Source of the DNA: Sorghum bicolor
Taxonomy: Eukaryota; Streptophyta; Magnoliopsida; Poales; Poaceae
Length of the DNA: 64,000 nucleotides
Assembly: GCF_000003195.3 (NCBI RefSeq)
Contig: NC_012878.2
Location: forward strand, 21,714,771-21,778,770
Direction: 5' to 3'
Made by a program: the position numbers and the translations under genes. Below, piece after piece: positions 29,583-40,469 of this stretch. Numbering within the stretch: the stretch's first letter is position 1; every line of letters begins with the position of its first letter. Under the pieces are notes generated by a model. That model did not search any database, was not told where the DNA came from, and saw nothing but the letters and a program-made list of their open reading frames with translations.

Positions 29583-32500
29583 TGTAACACCCCAGTGTTA
29601 TGGTTGCATTGATCATGTGCATAGCATGAGCATCATCATCCACTCAAAGCATATCATGATCATCATCTATCTTGAGCCATGTCATTCTATGCAAAATTGT
29701 GTTTTAAATTGCTTAAATAGGCTTCCTATGCTTATGGTTTAGTGAACCATGCTTGTGTTTGTGCTCTATGCCTTGGTAATTAGTTTATCTATGCTTAACT
29801 TAACCTTGGGAACAATGTTCATGTTGATCACTTCTCCAAAATATGCCTTTGAGTCATACTTGTGTAAATAGGCCCTAGAAACCTCTATTCCTTAGACTTT
29901 TAAAAAGTGTTTCATAAAATGTTTGCATGTCAAAACTTTCTACAGCAAAGTTGTAGCAAATTTTATAAGGAACAAAAGTTGTTTTATGGCCATCTCATGA
30001 AAATGATCACAGGTAGCTCAAAAGTGACCCACAAGTCAAATTTGCGGCTGTTTCCAACACTTTGCTCGATCAATTTTGAAAACTTTATAACACTTCGTCT
30101 TGGAACGAATCCAGTTTGCTCGATCGATTTTGAAAACTTTATAACTCTCAATCCAGGCCGATCTAGCTCTTGCTCCAGTTGACAAAGTTGTAGATCTTGG
30201 CTAGTACTCCAACTTTGTCAACTACGCCATCTCCTAACTCGCTCTGGTTTGGGAGCTAATCGTCGACGAAGTTGCTCTGTCAGTCGGTGATCGCGCGTTT
30301 CGATTCAGAGCTGAGCTCGCCGGCGTGGATATCCCGATCGACACCTGTCTGCCAGATGTCGCCCGTACGCCGGCGATGGCCCTGCTCGTCAGCTCCCAGC
30401 GCGCGCATGACGTCCACAGCGATGCCCCGAGCAGAGTGGACGCGTCCACTTCCGCTCTGCCTCGCTCCTCTCGCCAGAAACGCGGCCGCCGTGAGCTCTC
30501 TGTCGCGAGCGTACTCCGGCAAGCTCGCGCGCGTTTCTTGCTGCACCATTGCTCACCAAACTTCACCCAAAGCTTCGCCGTGAACCGCTCTCCAATATCC
30601 ACCCATGATCTCGCCGAGAAATCCACCGGTGAGACGCCATTCCTTTCTTTCCCCAAATCGGGTCGCCGTGACCATCTTTTCCGGCGAGCCCAATGCCGAG
30701 CCCTGTGAAGCCTCTCGTCGTCTCTGGTTAGGTCCTAGAGGTTGCTTAGGTTCCTAGCTTGCGTTTGTGCCACTTCGTAGACGCTCTACCGAGCTCTCCG
30801 TCGCCGGACACGATGCGCAGCGCCGCCGTGTTTCCACCGGAGATGGGTGCTCTCGTGGCCAGCGTGTTCCACGAGGTTTCAAGCCAAGCCGCGTACCAAG
30901 AAAGCTTCGCCGTAGTTCGCTGGTGCTGTAGAAGGTCATAGGTCACGCTCTACCGGCCTGAGGGTTCCGGCGTAACGCCGAGCACCTCCGCCGAGCCGCC
31001 ATCGTCGACGGTGAGCCCCTTCCGGTGGCTCCGCCGCGGGGAAAAGGGGGGTCAATCGAGTCGCTAGAGTCTGGGGATCACGTTGGTGCCCTTGGTTTGG
31101 CCGGTGACCTCGCCGTCGCGGAGAAATCGCCGGCGAAAGTCGCCTCGGCCGTGAGGAAGAAGAACCTGACAGCTGGGGTCCACTGTCAGTGTCACCTCTT
31201 TCCCTCCTTTTCTTTTATTCAAATACCTGTTTATGGCATTCCTCATGTGTAAATAATCTGAAATATGTTGTTTGGCACCATATAAGTCATGTTTTCCAAT
31301 TTATGAAATAAGCACCTAGTTACATGTTAAATGCATATCTTTAATTTGGTATGTGCAATTGCTCTGAAATTTTTATGGTGATGCTTTGATGCTATCCTTG
31401 TGTTTCTGTAATTTTTGTAGATTTTTCTGAGCAACTTGGCTAGTATTTTGTAATTATGCTCTTTTCTAGAATTAATTAATAAATGCCTTGTTAAGTAAAT
31501 GTTTGAAGGTTATCATCTAGTGTTCCGGTAACCTGGTGATTTGCTTATGCTCATAAGCCATGTGGTTGGCATGGTATATGTTTTGGTTATGCCATCAAAT
31601 AATTAATTAGAGGGTTAAAGGCTGTTCTGGACAGCAAGGGAGCAATTTAACTTTTGCTTAATGATAATTTGGTTTTCTGGGCAACTTGTCTGAATCAAAG
31701 TTGTTGTAGACTTATTGAGCTAGCTGTGGTTTAAATTTGGGATCATTTGGCCTAGTAGTTTAAAAGTTATAGCTGTTCCAAGTTGCGTTCCAGAAATAGG
31801 TGCTCTCTGTTTTTCTGGGACAGAACCTGGAACTTTGTTTAAAAAACTGGTTTAATATGTGAATCTTGCTGTGATGTTCAAAGATGATTTGTAGACAATT
31901 TCATAAGCTTTCCAGAATGTCCTCACTCGTGTGTGTTGGATCTGCCTAGCACTAGTTATGATCTGTTTACTGAGCTACTTCTGCTTTATGTTGCTTGCTG
32001 TTTTAGTAGCATGGAAGGTTTTGGTTAGGGTAACTTATTAACTTGTGAGAACTTGTTATAGCGCGGTACTCCGTAAATGAGTGTCCAGTGAGTTACTTAT
32101 GTTGTCAAGCATTCATTCTTTTGTATGCACACCTTCTTATTCACCGAGCATGCAATAGGTGCACCGGACGTGGCAGTTTCCTTCGATCTACAAGCGAATC
32201 CCGAAGGCCAGGAGGGCAGCCAGGAGGTGGAGGTCCAGCAAGTCGGACCCGAGGAGCCAGAAGAAGAGGTTGAGTGCCCAAGTCACGAGCCAGCCTCGTT
32301 CGTGAAAGGCAAGCCTCGGAGCATTCTAAGCCTCCCTTTACTTCTGAAAGTTTACTTAATATGTTATATCTATTGGTGCATTAAGTATAGGAGTTGTGAT
32401 GAAACCTTTGCTGCATTTTACTCCATCCTTGTCCAGATAACTCACCACACCCTGGTTGTAGAGTTAGGATCGAGTAGCAGCTTAGCCATGCTTAAACGGT

Positions 32501-33808
32501 AGAAGTCAGGTGATTTCCTGTCACCTACGCGATATAGGGTTATGTCGGATCGCGATGGTCTATATGTGCTATCGTGGCTGGAACCTGATTAATTTGACTT
32601 AAGCCGGGTGGAGTTTTGCAAGATTGTAGTAACTCCGTCTGTGTCAGCTAAGGACCGATCGTTGTACGTCCTCTTGTCATGTTGAACGCATGCCTAAGAC
32701 TTAGTTGGCCGGATAACTCGTTCCGACCGCAAAGCCGAGTAGTATGACTCAGGCCGGAAGACCGGCAAGTATAAAGTGCGCACTACTGGAGGAAGTGCGG
32801 TGTGCGGGGGACCATTGGCGTAAGCCCAAAGGCAGGTGAGTTAAAATTCCTGACCTCCCTGGCAGAGTGGTAGCCCTGGGAGTGCGCTGATCGGAGCCGT
32901 GATTCCTGAGTTGTACCAAAGGTGACCCGTTGGCTCTCCGACGGGGGATGCTTGGGTGAGTGCTAGGAATAACCCTCCAGCTGGATAGGAATTCGATTCG
33001 AATCGCCGTCTCTCCCGGTCAGTGAGAACTTGACAGAGCAGCGACAAACGTAGCATCCACTAATGAACTTGGTTTATGATAATGATGATAGCAAGAAGAA
33101 CATATGATGAACTTGATATGGTTGTTATTGCTTGTAATAATCAAGTGATGTGTTGTAGTACAGGTGCTAATCTACTGGTAGGCTGATGATAATTAAATAT
33201 GATGCTCTTACATTGAGTAGTCTTAATAAAGGCTTTTGGCAAAATGTTGAGTCAACCAGCTCTACTTTTATATCTTAGCCTTGCATGATCCTTGGTGTCT
33301 TTTATGTTTTTCTAGACGGGTAAGTCTAGCTGAGTACATTCTCGTACTCAGGGTTTATTCCCACTTGTTGCAGATGACATCTTTTATGACAGTTTCTGCA
33401 AGACCTGTCTCCATCCCGTTGGGAATGAGGACTAACCGTTGGGCACGGTTCTCTAAGAACCTCGTAGCTGTTGCTTTTGGAAGGATGGTGTAGACTCTGG
33501 CAATAACCAAAAACTTGTGAACTGAGCTTTGAACAAGTGTGTGTAATTATTTTGCTTCCGCTACTTCGAACTTGTGTTGTAATAACTTAATAACTCCGAT
33601 GTGGTGCCGCTTCGACGGCAATGAATGACTATGTAACATTCATTGTGTTTATGTTGAACTATTACGATCTTGGTTTGTTGCGAGTTGGTTTGAAGTCCTT
33701 CGTGATTTCAATTGACTACCGGTATTATATGGGCTCAAGTTTGGAAACTTGATTGCTTGTCGATCGTTTCTACACTTGAACTCTTATAATTTGGTCGGTT
33801 CTGTGACA
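29583..33808 (+). repeat. 5' LTR of chromovirus E (4226 bp, internally deleted)
   Basis: It starts TGTAACACCCCAGTG and ends TGTGACA. Compared with the 3' LTR it lacks about 380 bp at a point near 31224-31228. A GC-rich island at about 30240-31190 contains CTGACAG...CTGTCAG (31166-31172 and 31183-31189) around a GGGGTCCA core. Confidence 0.95.
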
Positions 33809-33810
33809 GC

Positions 33811-34627
33811 TGGCATCGGAGCAGGTTCAACATTATAAATGCAGCATTTGTGTATTTAAAAACAAAAGAGTTTTTAAAATGAAATGGTGTAAATCAATAT
33901 TTAAGTTATGCCAGTGGTCGAATTCTCCTTGCCCACATAAGGACTATAGGTGGCTATTTAAGTACTGACTTGGGGGGTTTTTATTTATGCATCTCCGGCA
34001 GTACTCAGGTATGGATGTGTGATGACCGCACTATGCTACCCTGTGGTCTAATGGTGGAGGTAGCCTTCATATGTGAATTAGCCACATATGTCGCTAGATT
34101 TAAATTATGCAACGTCGCACCTACGCTCTGGTAAGTGTGAGCTGTGAGAGCATGATCGTCCAAATGGCGGTCTAGGGGAGTGTTCGTGGTGGTTTTCTGG
34201 AGTGGTTACATGTCAAAACCATGGAACCGCGAAAGAAACTTAATTGGGGAGCATTTAATTTCTCGGGTAGCTGTGGTGTCATTGTTTGTGCATGTTGGAC
34301 ATGTCCAAGCAATGTGCACTTAGTTTACTGCTTTCTTGAGTGATATATTGGGAATTGTTGGGCTGAAATGAAGTTTTCTGCAGGTACTCTAACAGCGCAC
34401 GTGTAAATCGATAGTTATCGTATCGAGAGACGAATGTATGCCACCGTATATCCGTTAGAATATTAATTTTCTAAGTTTGTGAGGACGTACGGTTCGTGCA
34501 TGCATCATGTCGCATTCATACATACATTCTGTCTACTCCTTCCCTTACAATGTCGTCCCTTTTAATTAAATAAATGTTGCTTAAATTAATCCTCTTTTAC
34601 CCATGGTATTCCTATTCCTTTCCACAG
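33811..34627 (+). other. PBS and 5' leader of chromovirus E
   Basis: TGGCATCGGAGCAGGTTC at 33811-33828 is the initiator-Met-tRNA type PBS (consensus TGGTATCAGAGC) with two changes. About 800 bp of leader follow with no gene. ATTCCTTTCCACAG directly before the leader ORF at 34628 looks like a splice acceptor. Confidence 0.65.
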
Positions 34628-35710
34628 ATGGACGCACCCGCTTCACCCCGTCCCAGTGACACTTTCTTGAGCGAGTTTGGCACTCCTACTTTGCTCTGGA
34701 GTGTGCTTCAGTCTGTCGGGTATACTGAGCCACCTCAGTATTCTTGGTGGGAGTTGGAGAGCACAGGAGGGATACAGTGGTTTGCTGTGCAGGGAGTTGT
34801 CCCTCCATATGGGGACAAGCCTGCATGGACAGGTTGGACTTGTAGTTCAGATGGGCAGACTCCCTGGGAGGCAGCTCAGGTTGCAGCCCAGACTATCCTG
34901 CTTGATATCTGTCAGAGGTGTGGTGATGAGCTGACAGGAGGACCAGCAGCCTCCATTCCCCGTGCTGACCCAACAACAGCGGAGTGGAAACAGGCTGATG
35001 GTTATGCTTTGGTTCGAGGCAGGGGAGAGAGGGCTGAGAGTTCTAGTCCTGCTATGAGTGCTATGATGGCTGTGCTCAAGCTGATCAGTCAGCGAGAGAA
35101 CACCTATGCACAGGTGATGGTGGCCGTTCGCCAGGCTCAGGAGATGCAACGGAAGGCCGAAAAGCGTGCCCGCAAGTTTCGCAAGGAAGCTAGACTCCTG
35201 GAGCAAGCTCAGAAGGACCGCAATGACTGGAAGACATTGCGGAGTACCGTAGGCAGCAGTGGGTGAAGGCCATTAGAGAGAGATCATAAGCAGGATCATG
35301 TGAGTTAGTTAGCTAGAGAGAAGGAGACAGTGCAGGAGCGCTTGGTGCAGATCACTCGTGAGAGGGACACTGCACTCCGCGTGTCGGAGAATAGGCGCCG
35401 GGCATGGGAGATGCACCGAGTTCAGTCTCTTGAGCGGGAGAACTATCTGCAGGATCAGATTGAGGCTTGTCTTGTGGAGATTCACCGTCTCAACAACTTG
35501 CTACATCCTATTCCTCGCCCTATACCCGTGTATCCAGAGGTGGGACCTCAGGTGATTGTGGCCGATGATGATGGTATGGAGGTCGATGGACCAGTGGCGG
35601 CTGCACCACCTTTGCACGAGGACATGGAGGACGAGGAGCTTGAGCCGGTTAGCGACGAGGATGGAGAGGCGATCTTCGACATTGACTCGGACGACGAGCC
35701 TAGAGTGTAG
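34628..35710 (+). pseudogene. Leader ORF (ORF0) of chromovirus E: coiled coil with acidic tail
   Basis: I take ATG 34628 (MDAPASPRPS), right after a CAG acceptor-like site, rather than the earlier ATG at 34574. The first part is Trp/Gly/Pro-rich (WWELESTGGIQWF), then a charged helical stretch rich in Arg, Glu, Gln and Lys, then an acidic tail (DEDGEAIFDIDSDDEP). The frame breaks at TGA about 35264 and TAG about 35309; sequence in another frame suggests compensating indels there. I do not recognise a named domain. Element D carries an ORF of the same layout at the same place, which argues for a real coding function between LTR and gag. Confidence 0.6.
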
Positions 35711-36063
35711 GGAGTAGTGTTTTGTGAGGATCTTTTGTAGTATGCGAGTCAGTAGTGGTGCTTTTGTAACCATGTTGTAATCCAGAACTTTGACCTTGAC
35801 TCATGGCATGTACTGTGATAGTGTAATAACTTTATGGACCCAATGTGCAATCTTAACATGTTTGTTATGTTATGACAATGTTTCCGTTGTGGTGCATATT
35901 GCGGATATCTCTGTCATGTGTTGGATTGGTGATGTTGTTTTGTGGAATTGAATTATTGTTCCTTTTCTATAAAGCTATTCTCTCGAATACTTTCAGGCAT
36001 AAATATAAGTTCTTCTACGGCAAATCTTGTCATCATCAATGCTCACTGACTATGTCTTTTCAG
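35711..36063 (+). other. Spacer between leader ORF and gag of E
   Basis: About 350 bp, AT-rich, ending TTTTCAG directly before the gag ATG at 36064, again an acceptor-like context. The frame happens to be open from 35872, but a start there would add a hydrophobic stretch absent from gag proteins. Confidence 0.45.
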
Positions 36064-39000
36064 ATGTCTCGTGGCACCCGAGGTGCGGAACAGCGTGCAA
36101 ACATGAACCCACCTCCTCCTCCTCCACCACCCAATCCTGCTGAGTTAATGCAACTGATGGTGGACAATCAGAGGATGCTCACTGAGACCATCAATCGGAT
36201 GGCGAATCAGGGTGGTCGTAATGCACATGAAGGGCCAGCTCCTAACCAGTACAGTAGCTTCAAGGACTTCATGGATACCAAGCCCCCACCTTTCAGAGAA
36301 GGTGAAGAACCCCTTCAAGCCGAAGAATGGCTGAACACGGTGGAACAAAAGTTCCGTTTGCTTCGGTTGACTGAAGGTTTGAAGGCAGAGTATGCAGCTC
36401 ATCAACTGCAGGGCCCAGCAGGCATCTGGTGGAATCAGTATCGGGAAGCTCTTCCAGCCGACACGGTGCTTGACTCGAATCTTTTCCGTGATGCTTTTAA
36501 AGGGCATTTCATTCCTCCTGGTGTCATGGAGATGAAGCATACTGAGTTTCTGCAGTTGACTCAGGGTAACAAAACTTTGAATGAGTATTTGCATGCTTTC
36601 AATCATTTGTCTAGGTATGATCCTGAGTTTGTGAACACTGAGACGAGAAAGATTGCTAATTTCAAGCGGGGTTTGGGTCCCAAGTTGCTGAAGACTATGG
36701 GCCGCACTAAGTGTGCAACTTTCAATGAGTTTGTCAATGATGCTCTCACCCAAGAGAACTATAACACTGTGTACACTGCGACCAAGACTCGCAAGAGGGC
36801 TTTTGAGGCCGGGGCAGGGTCATCTCAGTCCAAGGCTCCAGTGGCAGTTAGGCCACCGTTCCGTGCTCCAACGCCTAACCAGCGGTACCGCCCTCCGGTG
36901 AAGAAGAATCAGGCGAAGACGGGTTTCCGCAAGGGGTACTCTATTGCTCTTCCTAGGGGCAACACGGGTCCCAACTATGCCAAGACTCCACCTGCCAACC
37001 GTCTGTGCTGGAACTGCAATCAGACCGGGCGTTGGCAGAGTAACTGTCCTTACCCGCTGAAGAAAGTCAACCAGGCGAACGTCCGCCAGGGGCGTGTTCA
37101 CTACACCACTGTGGAAGCAATTCCTGTTGGTGAGGTAGTCACGGCTGGTAAGTTTCTGGTTAATCAACATGATGCACTTGTGCTTTTTTATTCTGGAGCA
37201 TCGCATTCCTTTGTGAGTTCTGAATTTGTGTCTAAGCATAGCATCAAGGCAATTACACTCGATAAGGGCAGTTATTGTATTAGTGCTGCGGGAAATGATA
37301 TTTCCACCAATCAAGTGGTTTTGGGGGCAACTCTGGAAATAGGAGGCCATCAGTTTCTTGCTGATTTGGTTGTTTTACCCGGTGTGGGCATAGATGTAAT
37401 TCTGGGGATGAAGTGGATGAGTGGCAATGGAGTTCTTATCGACACCACCACTCGTGTAGTGATGTTGAAAAACCCAAACACCAAGGAGGCATTTCTAGTG
37501 CAACTCCCTCGGGATATTCAAATCCGTAACACTGTGAATGCAGTTACATCTAAGGCTATTCAGGACATTCCGGTGGTGTGTGAGTTTCTGGACGTGTTTC
37601 CTGATGATTTACCCGGGCTTGCTCCAGATCGGGATGTGGAGTTCAAAATTGAGTTGATTCCCGGTACCGCTCCTATCTCTAGAAGAACTTATAGAATGCC
37701 ACCCAATGAATTAGCTGAGCTTAAGACCCAACTGAATGAGTTGTTAAAGATGGGTCTTATCCGTCCTACTTCGTCTCCGTGGGGTTGTCTGGCTATCTTT
37801 GTGAAGAAGAAGGATAAATCGTTGCGCATGTGTGTGGACTATCGTCCCCTAAATGCGGTGACCATCAAGAATAAATACCCTCTTCCTCACATTGATATCT
37901 TGTTTGATCAGTTGTCTAAAGCCAAGGTAGTCTCCAAGATTGACTTGCGATCTGGGTACCATCAGATCAAGATCCGTCCTGAAGATGTACCTAAGACAGC
38001 TTTCTCGACGAGGTATGGGTTGTATGAGTATCTCGTCATGTCCTTCGGTCTTACAAATGCACCTGCTCACTTCATGTATCTCATGAATTCGGTGTTCATG
38101 CCCGAATTGGACAAGTTTGTGGTGGTCTTCATTGATGATATCTTGGTATATTCCTGCAATGAAGAGGAGCATGCAGAGCATCTGCGTATAGTGTTGTCGC
38201 GTTTGCGCGAACATCAGCTTTATGCCAAGTTTAGCAAATGCGAGTTTTGGCTGAAGAAAGTACCTTTCTTGGGCCATGTCTTATCTGAAGAAGGCATATC
38301 GGTGGATCCAGCCAAGGTGCAAGAAGTGCTGGATTGGAAAGTTCCAACTTCGGTACACGAGGTTCGGAGTTTTCTTGGTCTGGCTGGATATTATCATCGA
38401 TTCATTCCCGAATTCTCCAAAATATCCAAGCCTATGACTCGTCTACTTCAGAAAGATGAGAAGTTTGTGTGGACGCCTGAATGTGAAGAGGCATTCCACA
38501 AGTTGAGGACATTGCTGACATCAGCTCCTGTCCTAGCTCAACCTGATATCGAGAAGCCCTTCGATGTCTTTTGTGACGCGTCAGGCATTGGTCTAGGCTG
38601 CGTGTTGATGCAGGAAGGTCACGTAATCGCGTATGCCTCACGCCAACTTCGAAAACATGAGGTCAATTACCCTACTCATGATTTAGAATTGGCAGCAGTT
38701 GTTCATGCTTTGAAAATCTGGAGGCATTATTTGCTGGGTAATCTGTGTAATATCTACACCGATCATAAGAGCCTCAAGTATATCTTCACCCAACCTGAAC
38801 TGAACATGTGGCAGCGAAGGTGGCTTGAGTTGATTAAAGATTATAATCTACAAGTGCACTATCATCCGAGCAAGGCAAACGTGGTTGCGGATGCTTTGAG
38901 TTGGAAAGCGCACTGTCACTCAATCCAAGTGGAAGATCCGTTGTTGTCACATCTTATGCATCCACTTGTGCTCCACCAGATTTCTCTGGAGAGTACTCTT

Positions 39001-40427
39001 GGCAATCGAGTCATCGAATTGCAGCAACCAGATATAGCTTCCATCATATAAAGGGGAAAATGAAGGAAGAAGAAACCAAGCATTTTCGGGTCGATGAGAA
39101 CGGAATCCTTTGGTTCAAAGATCGGCTAGTGGTCCCAAAGGACCGCGAACTGCGAAATCAGATCTTATCTGAAGCTCATTCATCCAAATTGTCTATCCAT
39201 CTTGGTAGTAGCAAGATGTATCAGGATCTGAAACCTTTGTTTTGGTGGACAAAGATGAAAAAGGAGATCGCTGCTTTTGTCGCTCGTTGTGACAATTGTT
39301 GTCGTGTGAAGGCTGTTCACATGAAAGCTGGTTTGCTTCAACCCTTGTCAATTCCTGGTTGGAAATGGGAAGAAGTCAGCATGGATTTCATCAGTGGACT
39401 CCCAATTTCTATTAAGGGTTACGACTCCATCTGGGTGATTGTAGATTGTTTGACCAAGGTTGCTCGATTTATTCCAGTCCGAACTGACTATCATCCACAT
39501 CAATATGCGGAATTGTATTTTGAGCACATTATTCGTCAGTATGGTGTGCCTCGAACTATTGTATCAGATCGTGGACCGCAGTTCACTGCCCGTTTTTGGG
39601 AGTGTCTACATGAGCAGATTGGTACTCATTTGGTCCGTAGCTCTGCTTATCATCCCCAAACGGCTGGTCAAACTGAATGGGTTAACCAAATCCTTGAGGA
39701 CATGTTGAGGGCATGTGCTCTCTCTTCAAAAGGTTCTTGGGTTAAGTGGTTGCCATTAGCTGAGTTCTCCTACAACAATAGTTATCAGGAGAGTATCAAG
39801 ATGGCTCCATTTGAAGCCCTGTACGGTCAGAAGTGTCGAACCCCGTTGAATTGGGTAAAAGCCAGAGAACGAAGGTATTATGGCATCGATTTCATGAACA
39901 AAGCAGAGCAGAAAGTCCGTACCATCCAGCAACATCTCGAAGCTGCTCAAGCTCGTCAGAAAAGTTATGCCGACAAAAGAAGGAAGTCGATTGAGTTTTC
40001 AGTTGGCGACCATGTGTATATCAAGGTGTCTCCGATGAAGGGTGTACAAAGGTTCGGAGTCAAGCGAAAGCTTGCACCTCGTTATGTGGGACCTTATCGG
40101 GTTCTTGAAAAGAAAGGGAATGTGGCGTACAAAGTTCAACTTCCAGTTGCGCTTCGAGCTATTTTCCCTGTCTTCCACGTATCACAATTAAAGAAGTGCC
40201 TTCGTGTATCGGAGGAACGAGTGGAAGTTCGAGATATCAAGCTAAAGTCAGACCTGGTGTATGAGGAGAAACCCATAGCGATTCTTGATCGCAAGGAATG
40301 GGAGACTCGTAATCGTGTGGTTAAGTTCTACAAGGTGTTGTGGAGTAACCACGGGGAGGAAGATGCCACTTGGGAGACGGAGGATTATTTAAAAGAAGTT
40401 TACAAAACATTCTTTGAAAATCAGTAA
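36064..40427 (+). pseudogene. Chromovirus E gag-pol polyprotein, frameshifted
   Basis: ATG 36064 ([10 protein letters not shown]). Gag capsid domain from about residue 60 to 200 ([25 protein letters not shown]). Zinc knuckle [14 protein letters not shown] has Arg for the conserved His (codon 37030-37032). Protease reads FYSGASHSF: Tyr replaces the catalytic Asp (codon 37189-37191). RT has an intact FIDDIL; RNase H has FDVFCDASG. The frame stops at 39051 and resumes one frame over from about 39040 into integrase: HHCC finger, acidic residues in MDFISGLP, VSDRGPQF and GQTEWVNQ, then a C-terminal chromodomain (KFYKVLWSNHGEEDATWE). Despite the long open frame, protease, nucleocapsid and frame are all damaged, so this copy is not autonomous. 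Confidence 0.9.
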
Positions 40428-40469
40428 GCTTTCAAATCTCGGGATGAGATTTTTGTAAGGGGGGAGGGC
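40428..40469 (+). promoter_or_regulatory. 3' untranslated stretch and polypurine tract of E
   Basis: CTCGGGATGAGATTTTTG is followed by TAAGGGGGGAGGGC, directly before the 3' LTR. This mirrors the arrangement in D. Confidence 0.75.

Noticed and set aside
30325..30708. Plus-strand ORF in the E LTR (also 41212-41625)
   Set aside because: Same reason: Arg/Ser-rich translation of a GC-rich island, overlapped by ORFs in other frames, no known domain.
32125..32502. 125-codon ORF present in both E LTRs (also 43391-43768)
   Set aside because: The length is conserved, but the LTRs are only about 2 percent diverged, so conservation says nothing. The start of the frame (Glu/Val-rich) is mildly protein-like, but I have no family for it.
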